Below, in pieces: positions 8,001 through 15,724 of a DNA stretch of 64,000 nt. Source of the DNA: Pseudolabrys sp. (GTDB taxonomy: Bacteria > Pseudomonadota > Alphaproteobacteria > Rhizobiales > Xanthobacteraceae). The stretch lies in the NCBI GenBank assembly GCA_022841665.1, contig JALHRB010000015.1, forward strand, positions 1 through 64,000. The letters run 5' to 3'. Both the position numbers and the translations under genes were made by a program. The stretch's first letter is position 1, and each line of letters starts with the position of its first letter. The notes under the pieces were generated by a model. That model was not told where the DNA came from, made no database searches, and was given only the letters and a program-made list of their open reading frames with translations.

Positions 8001-9188
8001 TTACGCGGCCGCCTGCTTGCCGTGCTCGATGTCGATTTGCGGCGGTAGCGTCGCCCCGAGCGCAGCGTGCAGATAGCAGGTCCTGGCCGCCACCGTCATC
8101 AGCATCTCGTAGGCCTCCTCGCTCTCCTCGCCGTTGAGAAAGAGATGCGTATCCACCGGCTCGGCCGCACCGGTCCAGGCGCCGGCCGGCGCGCCGCTCA
8201 GCGCATAAGGTGACGCCTGCACGATGCGCACGCCGCGGATCTTCAGCTTCTGATGCTCGATGTAGCGCAGCAACTGGGTGATGTAGCAAAACACGATGCC
8301 GGCGCTGGTGAGCGCGAGGCCACAGGGCGCGCTGCCGCCGCCGGCGCGCTCGTCGGAGCGGATCGCAAAATGGCTGGTGCGCGGAAAACCGAGCCTCACC
8401 ACCGTTTCCGTCAGGCCGGCAGGATCGGTGAGGCGGCAATTGCCCCAGACATCGATGACCACGCGGCCTTTGGTCTCGGCCGCCTGGTAGACGAACTCGC
8501 CCTGCGTGGTCCCCCCGGTCTTATAGACGAGATCGCGCGGCGCGGCGGCGCCTTCGAGCGGCGCCGGCGGCTTGCGGTAAGTGACGAAGGGATCGACGGC
8601 ATCCGGCGATGGCGACACCGGCAGCCGCGTCACCTGCCGACGCCGGCCGTTGACATACAGCGCGAACGTATTGACCAGCGGCACGCGCATGGTCGCCAGC
8701 GCCGGCGAAGCCAGCGCGGCGTCGCGCACCAATTCATCGATCTGCGCCGAACTGGCGCGCGAGTCGACGCGCACCTTGAGCTTCGCCGGCTCGGCGGCAC
8801 CGACGCCGGTGCCCTGGAAGAACGAGCCGGTCATCGAATAGCGATTGTGCACTTCGACATCGAGGCTGGCGAGCGCGATGGCGCGCGTGCGCGCCAGCGC
8901 AACGATGCGGTTGACGAGATCGGCATTGAGCCCGGCGCTGTAGAAGCCGAGCGGAAACGGCGCGAGGTCGGTGCCCTTGAGCTGCGCGCCCTCGTCGCTG
9001 ACCAGCCGGAAGGCGCAGCCGCCTTCGGCTTCCTGCGCTACGCATTCCTTCTGATGCCCGCCGATCTGTCGCGCCTCGGCGAGAAAAACAGCACGCCCGC
9101 TGGCGGACGCGGCGGCCGTGGCCTGCCCCTGCCGCACTTTGAAGGCGAGCGGAAAGCCGGAGCTTTCGATCGATTCAATTGACGCCAT
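8001..9188 (-). CDS. protein with two OsmC-like domains
   Basis: 395 residues, more than twice a normal OsmC/Ohr protein (about 140). The first OsmC-like domain (to about residue 180) contains P-L-G-F-Y-S-A-G-L-N-A-D-L-V-N and L-D-V-E-V-H-N-R-Y. The second (about 215-395) contains C-G-L-A-L-T-S-A-G-I-V-F-C-Y-I-T-Q-L and A-R-T-C-Y-L-H-A-A-L-G-A. OsmC proteins reduce organic hydroperoxides with two cysteines; the second domain has C at the expected helix positions while the first has G-F-Y-S-A instead, so only one half may be catalytic. Start at 9188 (MASIES). Confidence 0.8.
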   Translation of the reverse strand: MASIESIESSGFPLAFKVRQGQATAAASASGRAVFLAEARQIGGHQKECVAQEAEGGCAFRLVSDEGAQLKGTDLAPFPLGFYSAGLNADLVNRIVALARTRAIALASLDVEVHNRYSMTGSFFQGTGVGAAEPAKLKVRVDSRASSAQIDELVRDAALASPALATMRVPLVNTFALYVNGRRRQVTRLPVSPSPDAVDPFVTYRKPPAPLEGAAAPRDLVYKTGGTTQGEFVYQAAETKGRVVIDVWGNCRLTDPAGLTETVVRLGFPRTSHFAIRSDERAGGGSAPCGLALTSAGIVFCYITQLLRYIEHQKLKIRGVRIVQASPYALSGAPAGAWTGAAEPVDTHLFLNGEESEEAYEMLMTVAARTCYLHAALGATLPPQIDIEHGKQAAA

Positions 9189-9299
9189 GGTTTTGCTCTC
9201 TTCTCCGACAGGCGATGACAATGTCGCGTGCCGACGCGCGATGCAACGCTGCGGTCCCGTTTTACAGGACGGCAGCGCCGGCCGCGCACGGCCTGGGCG

Positions 9300-9692
9300 C
9301 TACTCCCACAGCCCGTAGCCGGCCCAGCGGCTTTCCGGGATTTCGTCGCCGACCTTGTACGTAAAGCTGAGCACCTTGAGGCGCTCGGCGTCGGCCGTGC
9401 AGCGGTAGGTGAGCGCGTACCATTTCTTGCGGCTGCGAAACGCCGCGCCCGTGGCCTCGATGGCGTGCGCACCGACAGCGACCGGCTCGCTCATCGCGCT
9501 CGCCACCGTGCGGTCGGGGCGGTACTTCTTCGAATCCTTCCGGATATGCGTCATCGCCGTGTAGGCGCAGAGCTGCTCCAGCCGCTCGTTCGGACCCAGC
9601 ATTTTCAGGCTGCGCTGGAAGCGGTCTTCGCGCGCACCGGCTTGCGCCGTGCCGGCGGAAATCAAGACAAAGGCCAGCGCGAGCAGCCGCAT
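9300..9692 (-). CDS. small exported protein, DUF930-like
   Basis: 130 residues with a signal peptide (MRLLALAFVLISAGTAQAGA). The mature part R-F-Q-R-S-L-K-M-L-G-P-N-E-R-L-E-Q-L-C-A-Y-T-A-M resembles the DUF930 family of Rhizobiales exported proteins, which typically start with a L-x-P-x-x-R-L-x-Q-x-C-x-x-E/T-A-M motif. Two cysteines (C42, C98) may pair. The start at 9692 is inside the long track ORF 9300-10283, whose upstream part overlaps the glyoxalase gene. Function unknown. Confidence 0.75.
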   Translation of the reverse strand: MRLLALAFVLISAGTAQAGAREDRFQRSLKMLGPNERLEQLCAYTAMTHIRKDSKKYRPDRTVASAMSEPVAVGAHAIEATGAAFRSRKKWYALTYRCTADAERLKVLSFTYKVGDEIPESRWAGYGLWE

Positions 9693-9751
9693 GCAGGAAC
9701 ACTCCGTGTATGAGAGGCCGCTTGTCTCGGCGAAAGAAGGCGGCAAGAAGG

Positions 9752-10147
9752 TCAGGTGTATTTGGGATCGCGGTCGAGCAACTCGATGGAGATGCCCTGC
9801 GGTCCGCGCAGAAAGCAGACCTTGATGCCCGGCCGCGGCGAGTGCGGCTCCTTGGTAAACTCGACGCCCTTGGCTTTCAATTCGGCAGCCACGGCGTCGA
9901 TGTTGGACACCTTGAGGCCGAAGTGGTCGAGGCCTTGGTAGGGCGTCGAGGGCGCCGGGTTGACGCCGTCGCCCGACTTCACCTGCGCGGTAAAGATCAT
10001 GGCGCCGCCGAGCTTGATGTCGACGCGCGGCTGGCCCTGCTGCGTCGAGCGGATCACCTCGGCGCCGAACATGCGCTCGAACCATTGCGCGGTCGCTTCC
10101 GGATCGGGCGTGCGCAAGTGGATATGATCCCAGGTATAAGTCGGCAT
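9752..10147 (-). CDS. VOC family (glyoxalase/bleomycin resistance fold) protein
   Basis: 131 residues with the paired beta-alpha-beta-beta-beta units of the vicinal-oxygen-chelate fold: Y-T-W-D-H-I-H-L-R-T-P-D-P-E-A-T-A-Q-W-F at the start and G-L-D-H-F-G-L-K-V-S-N-I-D in the second half. Metal-ligand candidates are His8 or His10, His76 and the Glu in G-I-S-I-E-L-L. Probably a cytoplasmic metal-dependent lyase, isomerase or dioxygenase; reaction unknown. Confidence 0.9.
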   Translation of the reverse strand: MPTYTWDHIHLRTPDPEATAQWFERMFGAEVIRSTQQGQPRVDIKLGGAMIFTAQVKSGDGVNPAPSTPYQGLDHFGLKVSNIDAVAAELKAKGVEFTKEPHSPRPGIKVCFLRGPQGISIELLDRDPKYT

Positions 10148-10332
10148 GGCGGTGTCTCCCGTGACGCGGCGCGCATATGGCCATGGTCGCGGCGCGCGCG
10201 CAACCGGGTCCGGCCGGCGCCTGCTCGTCGGCGACAGCCGCGCCGCGAATCCACTCGCTTTCCTGCGGTTTGATCCACATCAAGGCAGAGGGAAGCTGGT
10301 TTCACTCTAATATTAGATCATAGGAGGGTGCC

Positions 10333-10548
10333 ATGTGGTGGTGGGACTATTGGCCTATGCCATTCATTGCGCCGCTTTTCATGTTCATCATGCTCCTTTT
10401 TTGCATCGGCATGATGGCGATGATGATGCGGGGCGGCATGCATCGTCATCGTGACAGTGGAGCGCTCGACGTTCTCAAGGAGCGCTACGCGCGCGGCGAG
10501 ATCGACAAGCTGGATTATGAGGAGCGGCGGCGTGTGCTGCTGTCCTGA
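10333..10548 (+). CDS. small membrane protein with C-terminal SHOCT motif
   Basis: 71 residues. An N-terminal Met/Trp/Phe-rich transmembrane segment (WWWDYWPMPFIAPLFMFIMLLFCIGMMAMMM) is followed by a basic H-R-H-R turn and a SHOCT motif (A-L-D-V-L-K-E-R-Y-A-R-G-E-I-D-K-L-D-Y-E), a short oligomerisation element. A strong ribosome site AGGAGGG precedes it. It is followed after 2 bases by a heavy-metal-binding-domain protein, so the two are probably one operon concerned with metals at the membrane. Confidence 0.85.
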   Translation: MWWWDYWPMPFIAPLFMFIMLLFCIGMMAMMMRGGMHRHRDSGALDVLKERYARGEIDKLDYEERRRVLLS

Positions 10549-10550
10549 CG

Positions 10551-10769
10551 ATGACGACACAATCAGCCGCGACAACCTACATTTGCCCGATGCATGCGCA
10601 GGTTCGGCAGCCTGAGCCGGGCGCGTGCCCGGTCTGCGGCATGGGGCTGGTGCCGGAGGGCACGCGCTTCGCTTTGCTGAAGCACATGGCCAGCCGGCCG
10701 ATGCATCTTGTCGTGATGCTGGTTGCAATGGTGGCCTTGATGGCCGCCGCCATGATGATGATGCGCTGA
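10551..10769 (+). CDS. heavy-metal-binding domain protein with C-terminal membrane anchor
   Basis: 72 residues. The motif Y-I-C-P-M-H-A-Q-V-R-Q-P-E-P-G-A-C-P-V-C-G-M-G-L-V-P is the heavy-metal-binding domain found at the N-terminus of many copper P-type ATPases and CusB-like adaptors; Cys, Met and His are the likely ligands. A Met-rich hydrophobic helix (LVVMLVAMVALMAAAMMMM) follows. It lies 2 bases downstream of the SHOCT membrane protein. I infer a small copper or other soft-metal binding module; no transporter is adjacent. Confidence 0.85.
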   Translation: MTTQSAATTYICPMHAQVRQPEPGACPVCGMGLVPEGTRFALLKHMASRPMHLVVMLVAMVALMAAAMMMMR

Positions 10770-10932
10770 GCGAAAACAGCTTATCACACGGGCACGGCCG
10801 TCTATTTCGCCATGCCGGAGAACTATTTTTCGCGTGCCCCCTTCCCGCCGCCCACGCTCATGGGCATCATCCGCGCGAAAAGCCGTGGCCGCCTGCAATG
10901 AGCCACGCGCCGAAAACCGTCCGAGGAGCACC

Positions 10933-11913
10933 ATGAGCACAACCAATCGCCGCCGTTTCCTGACGCTTGCTACCGCCGCGCTCGCCGCACCCGCGCTGCC
11001 GCGCGCCGCCTTCGCCGACTGGCCGAAGGACAAGGTCATCAAGGCCATGGTGCCGTTCAGCGCCGGCTCGACCATCGACATCATCGGCCGCATCGTGATG
11101 GACCCGGTCTCGCGCCAGTTCGGCCAGAACATCGTCATCGAGAACCGCGGCGGCGCCGGCGGCAGCATCGGTTCGGCGCAGGTCGCCAAGGCCGATCCGG
11201 ACGGCTACACGCTGCTGATCAACGCCGCCGCGCATTCCGGCGCGCCGGCCGCCTATCCTAACCTGCCCTACGACGCGGCCAAGGACTTCGCCGGCGTCGC
11301 CTGCTTCGGCAGCGTGCCGAACGTGCTGCTGGTCAATCCGAAGTCGGGCATCAAGTCGGTTAAGGAATTCGCCGAGAAGGCGAAGGCGTCCGGCCAGATG
11401 ACCTACTCGTCCGCCGGCGTCGGCAGCGCCACGCACTGGGCGGCTGAACGCTTCCGCGTCAGCGCCGACATCAAGGGCACGCATGTGCCGTTCCGTGGCG
11501 GGCCGGAGGCGCTCACCGAGGTTATGACCGGCCGCGTCGACTTCGTCTTCATGGGCATCTCGTCGGCGATGTCGTTCATCCAGAACGGCCAGCTGGTGCC
11601 GCTGGCGGTGTCCTCGGCCAAGCGTTCGCCGTCGCTGCCGAACATTCCGACCACGCTCGAGTCCGGCTTCGCGAACTCCGACTACAATTACTGGACCGGC
11701 CTGCTGGTGCCGGCCAAGACGCCGAAGCCGATCATCGACCGGCTGCATGCCGAAGTGACCAAGGCGCTGGCGCTGCCCGACGTAAAGGAAAAGCTCGCCA
11801 AGCAGGGCGTCGAGCCGAACCCGCTGACGCCTGCCGAGATGGACGCGATGAACAGGCGCGAGATCGACCTTAACCTGAAGATCGCCAAGGCGGCCGGGCT
11901 GAAGTTCAACTGA
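10933..11913 (+). CDS. tripartite tricarboxylate transporter (Bug/TctC) solute-binding protein
   Basis: 326 residues. The N-terminus M-S-T-T-N-R-R-R-F-L-T-L-A-T-A-A-L-A-A-P is a twin-arginine-type signal. The mature part has the Bug-family pattern V-P-F-S-A-G-S-T-I-D-I-I-G-R, then G-G-A-G-G-S-I-G-S-A-Q-V-A-K-A-D-P-D-G-Y-T-L. Bug proteins bind carboxylates in the periplasm for TctAB transporters. No tctA or tctB lies in the window, so it is an orphan receptor. The start at 10933 has GAGGAGC upstream; a terminator follows. Confidence 0.93.
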   Translation: MSTTNRRRFLTLATAALAAPALPRAAFADWPKDKVIKAMVPFSAGSTIDIIGRIVMDPVSRQFGQNIVIENRGGAGGSIGSAQVAKADPDGYTLLINAAAHSGAPAAYPNLPYDAAKDFAGVACFGSVPNVLLVNPKSGIKSVKEFAEKAKASGQMTYSSAGVGSATHWAAERFRVSADIKGTHVPFRGGPEALTEVMTGRVDFVFMGISSAMSFIQNGQLVPLAVSSAKRSPSLPNIPTTLESGFANSDYNYWTGLLVPAKTPKPIIDRLHAEVTKALALPDVKEKLAKQGVEPNPLTPAEMDAMNRREIDLNLKIAKAAGLKFN

Positions 11914-11937
11914 GCTTCGTCCCGCTCTCCTTGCGGC

Positions 11938-11970
11938 ATGGCCGGGCATCCGCCCGGCCATTTCGTTTTG
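11938..11970 (+). terminator. rho-independent terminator after the TctC gene
   Basis: ATGGCCGGGC (11938-11947) pairs with GCCCGGCCAT (11952-11961) around a 4-base loop, followed by TTCGTTTT. Confidence 0.75.
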
Positions 11971-12202
11971 CGACCAGCATGTTGGAAATCCTGCGCTTTT
12001 GCCGCGGTCGGCCTCGGCGCGCGCCGGGAACCAAAGCGGCCCCGCAGGCGTAAGCGGACGCACCCGCAGCTGTCCGGCCGGGTGACCGATTTATGACGAG
12101 ACCACTGGCGCTCCGCGTTGCCCACAAGCCGGACGTGCCCGCGCATTTTCATTCACAGGAATCAGCGCATTTTGCTACACAAACCGACGGACGATTGAAG
12201 CG

Positions 12203-12997
12203 ATGGCACGCAAACCGATTCAAGCGGCAGGAGGCATCGTGGTGCGTAACGGCGCGCGCCCGCTGATCGCCATTGTGCAGCGCGCCAAAGACGACCGCTG
12301 GGTGCTGCCGCGCGGCAAATTGAAAATCAACGAACGGCCCGTCGCCGGCGCGCGCCGCGAGGTGGTGGAAGAGACCGGACATCGCGTGAAGGTGCGCGAA
12401 TTCCTGGGCGCCATCACCTACCGGGCGCAAGGGCGCGCCAAGCTGGTGCAGTTCTGGCACATGCGGGCCGCGGTCAATCCCAGCCACGACCTGATGAAGG
12501 ACATCGCCGCGGTGGCCTGGCTGCCGCTCGCCGAGGCGGCGCGCCGGCTGAGTTATCCGCTCGAGAAATTGTTTCTGCGCAGCGTCGGCCGCGCGCTGGT
12601 GCGGCATCGGCGGCGCAAAGCAAGCAAAGCGAGCGCGCGCCGCACCAAAACAAAAGTTCGCCGCAAGAGCCGGATACGCAAGCGGAGCGCCGCACGCAGC
12701 AAGACGCGCGCGCGCGCGGCGAAAAGGAAGGCGCGGCGTGCCGGCACCACTGCCGCTCGTCGCCGCGCGGCGGCGTCCAAATCACGCACGCCAAAGTTCG
12801 TCGCCATGAAGCCCGTCGCAACGGCCGCGCCCGTGCAGCTCGCAGTGGTGGCGGCGGCATCGCCTGCGCCGCTTGCCGCGGCTCCGCCCCCAGCCGCCGT
12901 CACGGCACCGGTGGTTCCGATGCCGATCCGCAAGCCGCTCGCGCCGGCGAAGCAGCGCAGCGTGCTGGGGCGGGTGCTCGGCCGTCTGGCGAACTGA
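12203..12997 (+). CDS. Nudix hydrolase with a Lys/Arg/Ala-rich histone-like C-terminal tail
   Basis: 264 residues. The first 130 form a Nudix domain with an intact box G-K-L-K-I-N-E-R-P-V-A-G-A-R-R-E-V-V-E-E-T-G-H (GX5EX7REUXEEXGU), so it should hydrolyse a nucleoside diphosphate linked to X using Mg2+. From about residue 130 to 195 the chain is almost wholly K, R, A, S and T (e.g. RRKASKASARRTKTKVRRKS), like histone-H1-type bacterial tails, then an Ala/Pro/Val linker (195-250) and a short end. The tail should bind nucleic acid or an acidic polymer. The reading frame is open and in register throughout, so this is not a frameshift artefact. Confidence 0.85.
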   Translation: MARKPIQAAGGIVVRNGARPLIAIVQRAKDDRWVLPRGKLKINERPVAGARREVVEETGHRVKVREFLGAITYRAQGRAKLVQFWHMRAAVNPSHDLMKDIAAVAWLPLAEAARRLSYPLEKLFLRSVGRALVRHRRRKASKASARRTKTKVRRKSRIRKRSAARSKTRARAAKRKARRAGTTAARRRAAASKSRTPKFVAMKPVATAAPVQLAVVAAASPAPLAAAPPPAAVTAPVVPMPIRKPLAPAKQRSVLGRVLGRLAN

Positions 12998-13249
12998 CGG
13001 CGCCCGGTGCGCGCCAAGCGGAACGGCTGCCCCATTCCTGCCGCAAGCCTTGCCGAAATTTAATGCTGGCACACGGCCCCGTGCGCCTTTCCCAAACGTT
13101 TCATTCACCGACCATTCACGGGCCGGGCAGGAACCTCGCCCGCAAGACCGGCGTTTTCTCGCGCGAAATCGAGCGCAGGAAAAGGAACCCCGGCACGTTG
13201 ATTAGATACGGTCCGGCCATGTGCTGGAAAACGTTCACAAGGATCAGGT

Positions 13250-13567
13250 GTGCCAATGACGAAGATCAGCAAGACGCTTACGACCCTCGCGGCCGCCACC
13301 ACGCTGGCGATCGCCGCGGTCGCCGCTCCGCAGCAGGCGGAAGCGCGTGGACGCGGCGGCGCCGTCGCTGCCGGCATCATCGGCGGCCTGGCCGCCGGCG
13401 CCATCATCGGCGGCATCGCCTCGCAGAACCGCGGTTATTACGGCCCCGGCCCCGGCTATTACTACGGCCCCGGCCCGGTCTATTACGCTCCGCGCTGCTA
13501 CTGGACGCGCGAGCGTTATTGGGACGGCTGGGGCTGGCGCAGCCACCGCGTGCGGGTCTGCAGCTAA
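13250..13567 (+). CDS. small exported glycine-zipper protein (Gly/Tyr-rich)
   Basis: 105 residues. A signal peptide (TKISKTLTTLAAATTLAIAAVAAPQQAEA) is followed by a glycine-zipper stretch (GGAVAAGIIGGLAAGAIIGGIAS) and a Gly/Tyr/Pro region (YYGPGPGYYYGPGPVYY) ending in C-x-x-x-R-x-W-D-G-W-G-W-R-x-H-R-V-R-V-C, where two cysteines flank a Trp-rich motif. The start could be GTG 13250 (AAGGA 6 bases upstream) or ATG 13256. It is a paralogue of the gene at 14006. Probably an envelope protein; function unknown. Confidence 0.8.
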   Translation: MPMTKISKTLTTLAAATTLAIAAVAAPQQAEARGRGGAVAAGIIGGLAAGAIIGGIASQNRGYYGPGPGYYYGPGPVYYAPRCYWTRERYWDGWGWRSHRVRVCS

Positions 13568-13588
13568 CCCGTTTCCGACCATCGATGG

Positions 13589-13625
13589 AAAGCCCGGGTC
13601 CCTACAAGGGATCCGGGCTTTTTGC
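13589..13625 (+). terminator. rho-independent terminator
   Basis: AAAGCCCGGGTCCCT (13589-13603) pairs with AGGGATCCGGGCTTT (13607-13621), with one G-T wobble, followed by more T. It closes the 13250-13567 gene. Confidence 0.8.
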
Positions 13626-13683
13626 TTGCCGCTGTCGGGGCTCGCCGCCATCTTGGCTATCTGCTGAGAAGGAAACCTGGTCC

Positions 13684-13694
13684 GGGGGGGGGGG
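13684..13694 (+). repeat. 11-base poly-G tract at the ribosome-binding position of the next gene
   Basis: Eleven consecutive G lie 5 bases upstream of the ATG at 13700, where a Shine-Dalgarno sequence would be. Homopolymers of this length are prone to slippage. Confidence 0.8.
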
Positions 13695-13699
13695 ACTCC

Positions 13700-13927
13700 A
13701 TGCGCAAGGCCCTGCTGAGCGTGCTGGCCGCCGGTTTTGCCGCCCTCGCCGGCCCGGCCTCGGCCAAGGTCACGACCTACAAGCCGGCCGCCGGTGAAGA
13801 GCGCGCTTATGGTTACTTTCGGGCCGCCCCCTCCCAATGCCCCGGCGGCTATTGGGCCCGCCAGCGCCAATTCGACCGCTGGGGCAATGTCAAAGGCCTG
13901 AGCCGCCCGCGTTTCATATGCCCTTAA
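13700..13927 (+). CDS. small exported hypothetical protein
   Basis: 75 residues with a signal peptide (MRKALLSVLAAGFAALAGPASA) and a short mature part ending C-P-G-G-Y-W-A-R-Q-R-Q-F-D-R-W-G-N-V-K-G ... R-F-I-C-P. The two cysteines around a W-x-R-x-x-x-x-D-x-W-G motif recall the C-terminal motif of the flanking gene at 13250. The start at 13700 follows an 11-G tract that occupies the ribosome-site position. Function unknown. Confidence 0.7.
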   Translation: MRKALLSVLAAGFAALAGPASAKVTTYKPAAGEERAYGYFRAAPSQCPGGYWARQRQFDRWGNVKGLSRPRFICP

Positions 13928-14005
13928 GCTTCGCGTAAGGCCTGCGGTGCATGATCCCGCCAACCCTTTACCGCCTGCAAAGGACTTGGAGCAGAGGACC
14001 TGGAG

Positions 14006-14317
14006 ATGAAACATACCGTCATCGCGCTTGCCTTGGCCGGCTTTGCGGCCGCCGCGCTGCCGACCTCCGCCGATGCCCGTGACCGCGGCGGCGCCGTCGC
14101 CGCCGGCGTCATTGGCGGTATCGCCGCCGGCGCCCTCATCGGCTCCGCGCTGGCCGGCCCGCCGGGCGGCCCGGTTTATGTCGAGGCGCCCCCACCCCCG
14201 CCCCCGACCTACTACTACGAGGAAGACGACGACGGCCCGGTCTGCCACGTCGAGCGCCGCCGCATCTGGGTCGAAGGCTACGGCTGGCGGACGCGGCGGA
14301 TCGAAACCTGCGACTGA
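14006..14317 (+). CDS. small exported glycine-zipper protein, paralogue of 13250
   Basis: 103 residues. Signal peptide (MKHTVIALALAGFAAAALPTSADA), glycine zipper (GGAVAAGVIGGIAAGALIGSAL), a Pro-rich stretch (EAPPPPPPTYYYEEDDDG) and an end C-H-V-E-R-R-R-I-W-V-E-G-Y-G-W-R-T-R-R-I-E-T-C with paired cysteines around Y-G-W-R. It shares this plan with the gene at 13250 and looks like a local duplication. AGAGGACCTGGAG precedes the ATG. Envelope location inferred; function unknown. Confidence 0.85.
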   Translation: MKHTVIALALAGFAAAALPTSADARDRGGAVAAGVIGGIAAGALIGSALAGPPGGPVYVEAPPPPPPTYYYEEDDDGPVCHVERRRIWVEGYGWRTRRIETCD

Positions 14318-14340
14318 ATACCTGACCTTCGGTCATGAAT

Positions 14341-14375
14341 CGAAACGCCCGGCTCAAAGCCGGGCGTTTCGCTTT
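14341..14375 (+). terminator. rho-independent terminator, probably bidirectional
   Basis: CGAAACGCCCGGCT (14341-14354) and AGCCGGGCGTTTCG (14358-14371) form a perfect 14-bp stem with a 3-base loop between the convergent genes 14006-14317 and 14381-15589. Confidence 0.85.
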
Positions 14376-14380
14376 CGCGC

Positions 14381-15589
14381 TCACCGCCGCATGTGCGCCA
14401 GCACCGCCGCCGTCGGCCAGCAATCGACCTTCAGCCCGTTCTTCTTCTGATAGGCGCCGAGCGCGGCGCGCGTCAGCATGCCGGCCTTGCCGTCGACCTT
14501 GTCCTTGTAGAGCCCCAACGATGTGAGCCGCTGCTGCATCGCCTCGACGTCCGACGTCTTCATCTGCGCAGTCTTTCTCCACGGCGTGACGAAGGATTTC
14601 GCGCCGGCGATGCGGTCGCTGAGGTGGCCGACGAACAGAACGTAGAGATCCGAGTAGTTGTAGTCCTTGAGCACGAAGTAGTTCTTCGGTGTCAGGAAGG
14701 ACGGGCCGTAGGTGCCTTCCGGCTGCAACAGCGAAGCGGGGAGCGCGCGCTCCATGACGCTCAAGGAACGACCGTCAGCGATGACGAAGCCGCGCGCCAG
14801 CCAGTCGCCGATGGGCATCTGCGTCTCCGGCGTGCCGAGCGTGCAATCGGCGCTCTCGGGCGCGCGCACTTCGTAGGCCCAGCGCTCGCCGCGCTCCCAA
14901 CCCTTGCCGGCGAGCTGCTTCGCCGCCGAGGCCAGCGCGTCGGGCACCGAGCGCCAGATGTCGACGCGGCCGTTGCCGTCGAAATCGACGGCGTACTTGA
15001 AATACTCCGACGGCAGGAACTGGGTGAGGCCGAGCGCGCCGCCCCAGGACGAGCGCATGTCGGCGCGCGGCACGCCTGTCTCCAGCATCTTGAGCGCGTG
15101 CAGGAATTCGTTGCGGAAGAGCTCCTTGCGCCGGCCGAGGTAGCCTTGCGTCGCCAGCACGCGGATGGCGTCGTGCGGCAGCTTGTAGCCGCCGTAGTCG
15201 GTTTCGCGCGCCCAGATTGCCAGCACGATGTTGCCCGGCACGCCGATCTCGCGCTCGATGCGCGCCAGCGTGTCGCGGTATTGGGCGGCGAGCTGGCGCC
15301 CGCGCGCGGCCAGACGGTCGAAAGTCGTCTCGCGCAGGTACTGCGACGGCGTCTGCACGAATTCGGGCTGTGACGGCGGCGGCGCGGTGCGTCCCGGAAT
15401 TTCCAGATCGGGCAGCGAGGTGTCGGGCTCGAGCCCGGCGATCGCCTTGTCGAAAGTCGACCGCGACACGCCTAAGCCCTGCGCCTCGGGCCAGGTGCCA
15501 GCGAGCCATTGTTGGAACGCCGCGTCGGCGGCGTGCGCCGCCGTCAGCGCGGACCAGGCGATCACAAGCCATGCGGCGATGCGAATCAT
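14381..15589 (-). CDS. lytic murein transglycosylase (MltB type) with C-terminal peptidoglycan-binding domain
   Basis: 402 residues. Signal peptide MIRIAAWLVIAWSALTAAHAA supports the start at 15589. The SLT/MltB catalytic domain has the catalytic Glu in A-I-W-A-R-E-T-D-Y-G-G, then S-S-W-G-G-A-L-G-L-T-Q-F-L-P-S-E-Y and the calcium-loop-like V-D-F-D-G-N-G-R-V-D-I-W. The last 60 residues are a PG_binding_1 domain (V-E-A-M-Q-Q-R-L-T-S-L-G-L-Y ... L-T-R-A-A-L-G-A-Y-Q-K). It cleaves peptidoglycan glycan strands in the periplasm, releasing 1,6-anhydro products. Confidence 0.94.
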   Translation of the reverse strand: MIRIAAWLVIAWSALTAAHAADAAFQQWLAGTWPEAQGLGVSRSTFDKAIAGLEPDTSLPDLEIPGRTAPPPSQPEFVQTPSQYLRETTFDRLAARGRQLAAQYRDTLARIEREIGVPGNIVLAIWARETDYGGYKLPHDAIRVLATQGYLGRRKELFRNEFLHALKMLETGVPRADMRSSWGGALGLTQFLPSEYFKYAVDFDGNGRVDIWRSVPDALASAAKQLAGKGWERGERWAYEVRAPESADCTLGTPETQMPIGDWLARGFVIADGRSLSVMERALPASLLQPEGTYGPSFLTPKNYFVLKDYNYSDLYVLFVGHLSDRIAGAKSFVTPWRKTAQMKTSDVEAMQQRLTSLGLYKDKVDGKAGMLTRAALGAYQKKNGLKVDCWPTAAVLAHMRR

Positions 15590-15724
15590 GGGCCCCAATC
15601 TAGTTTGCCGCGGCAAGCCCGTCACCGGCCGCGCCCCACCTCCCGCGCTACACCGCACGTTAAGCGAACTATGGTGTTCTGGCGCGGCAACCCACGCCCG
15701 GCCGGTCGGATTTCATTAACCAGA

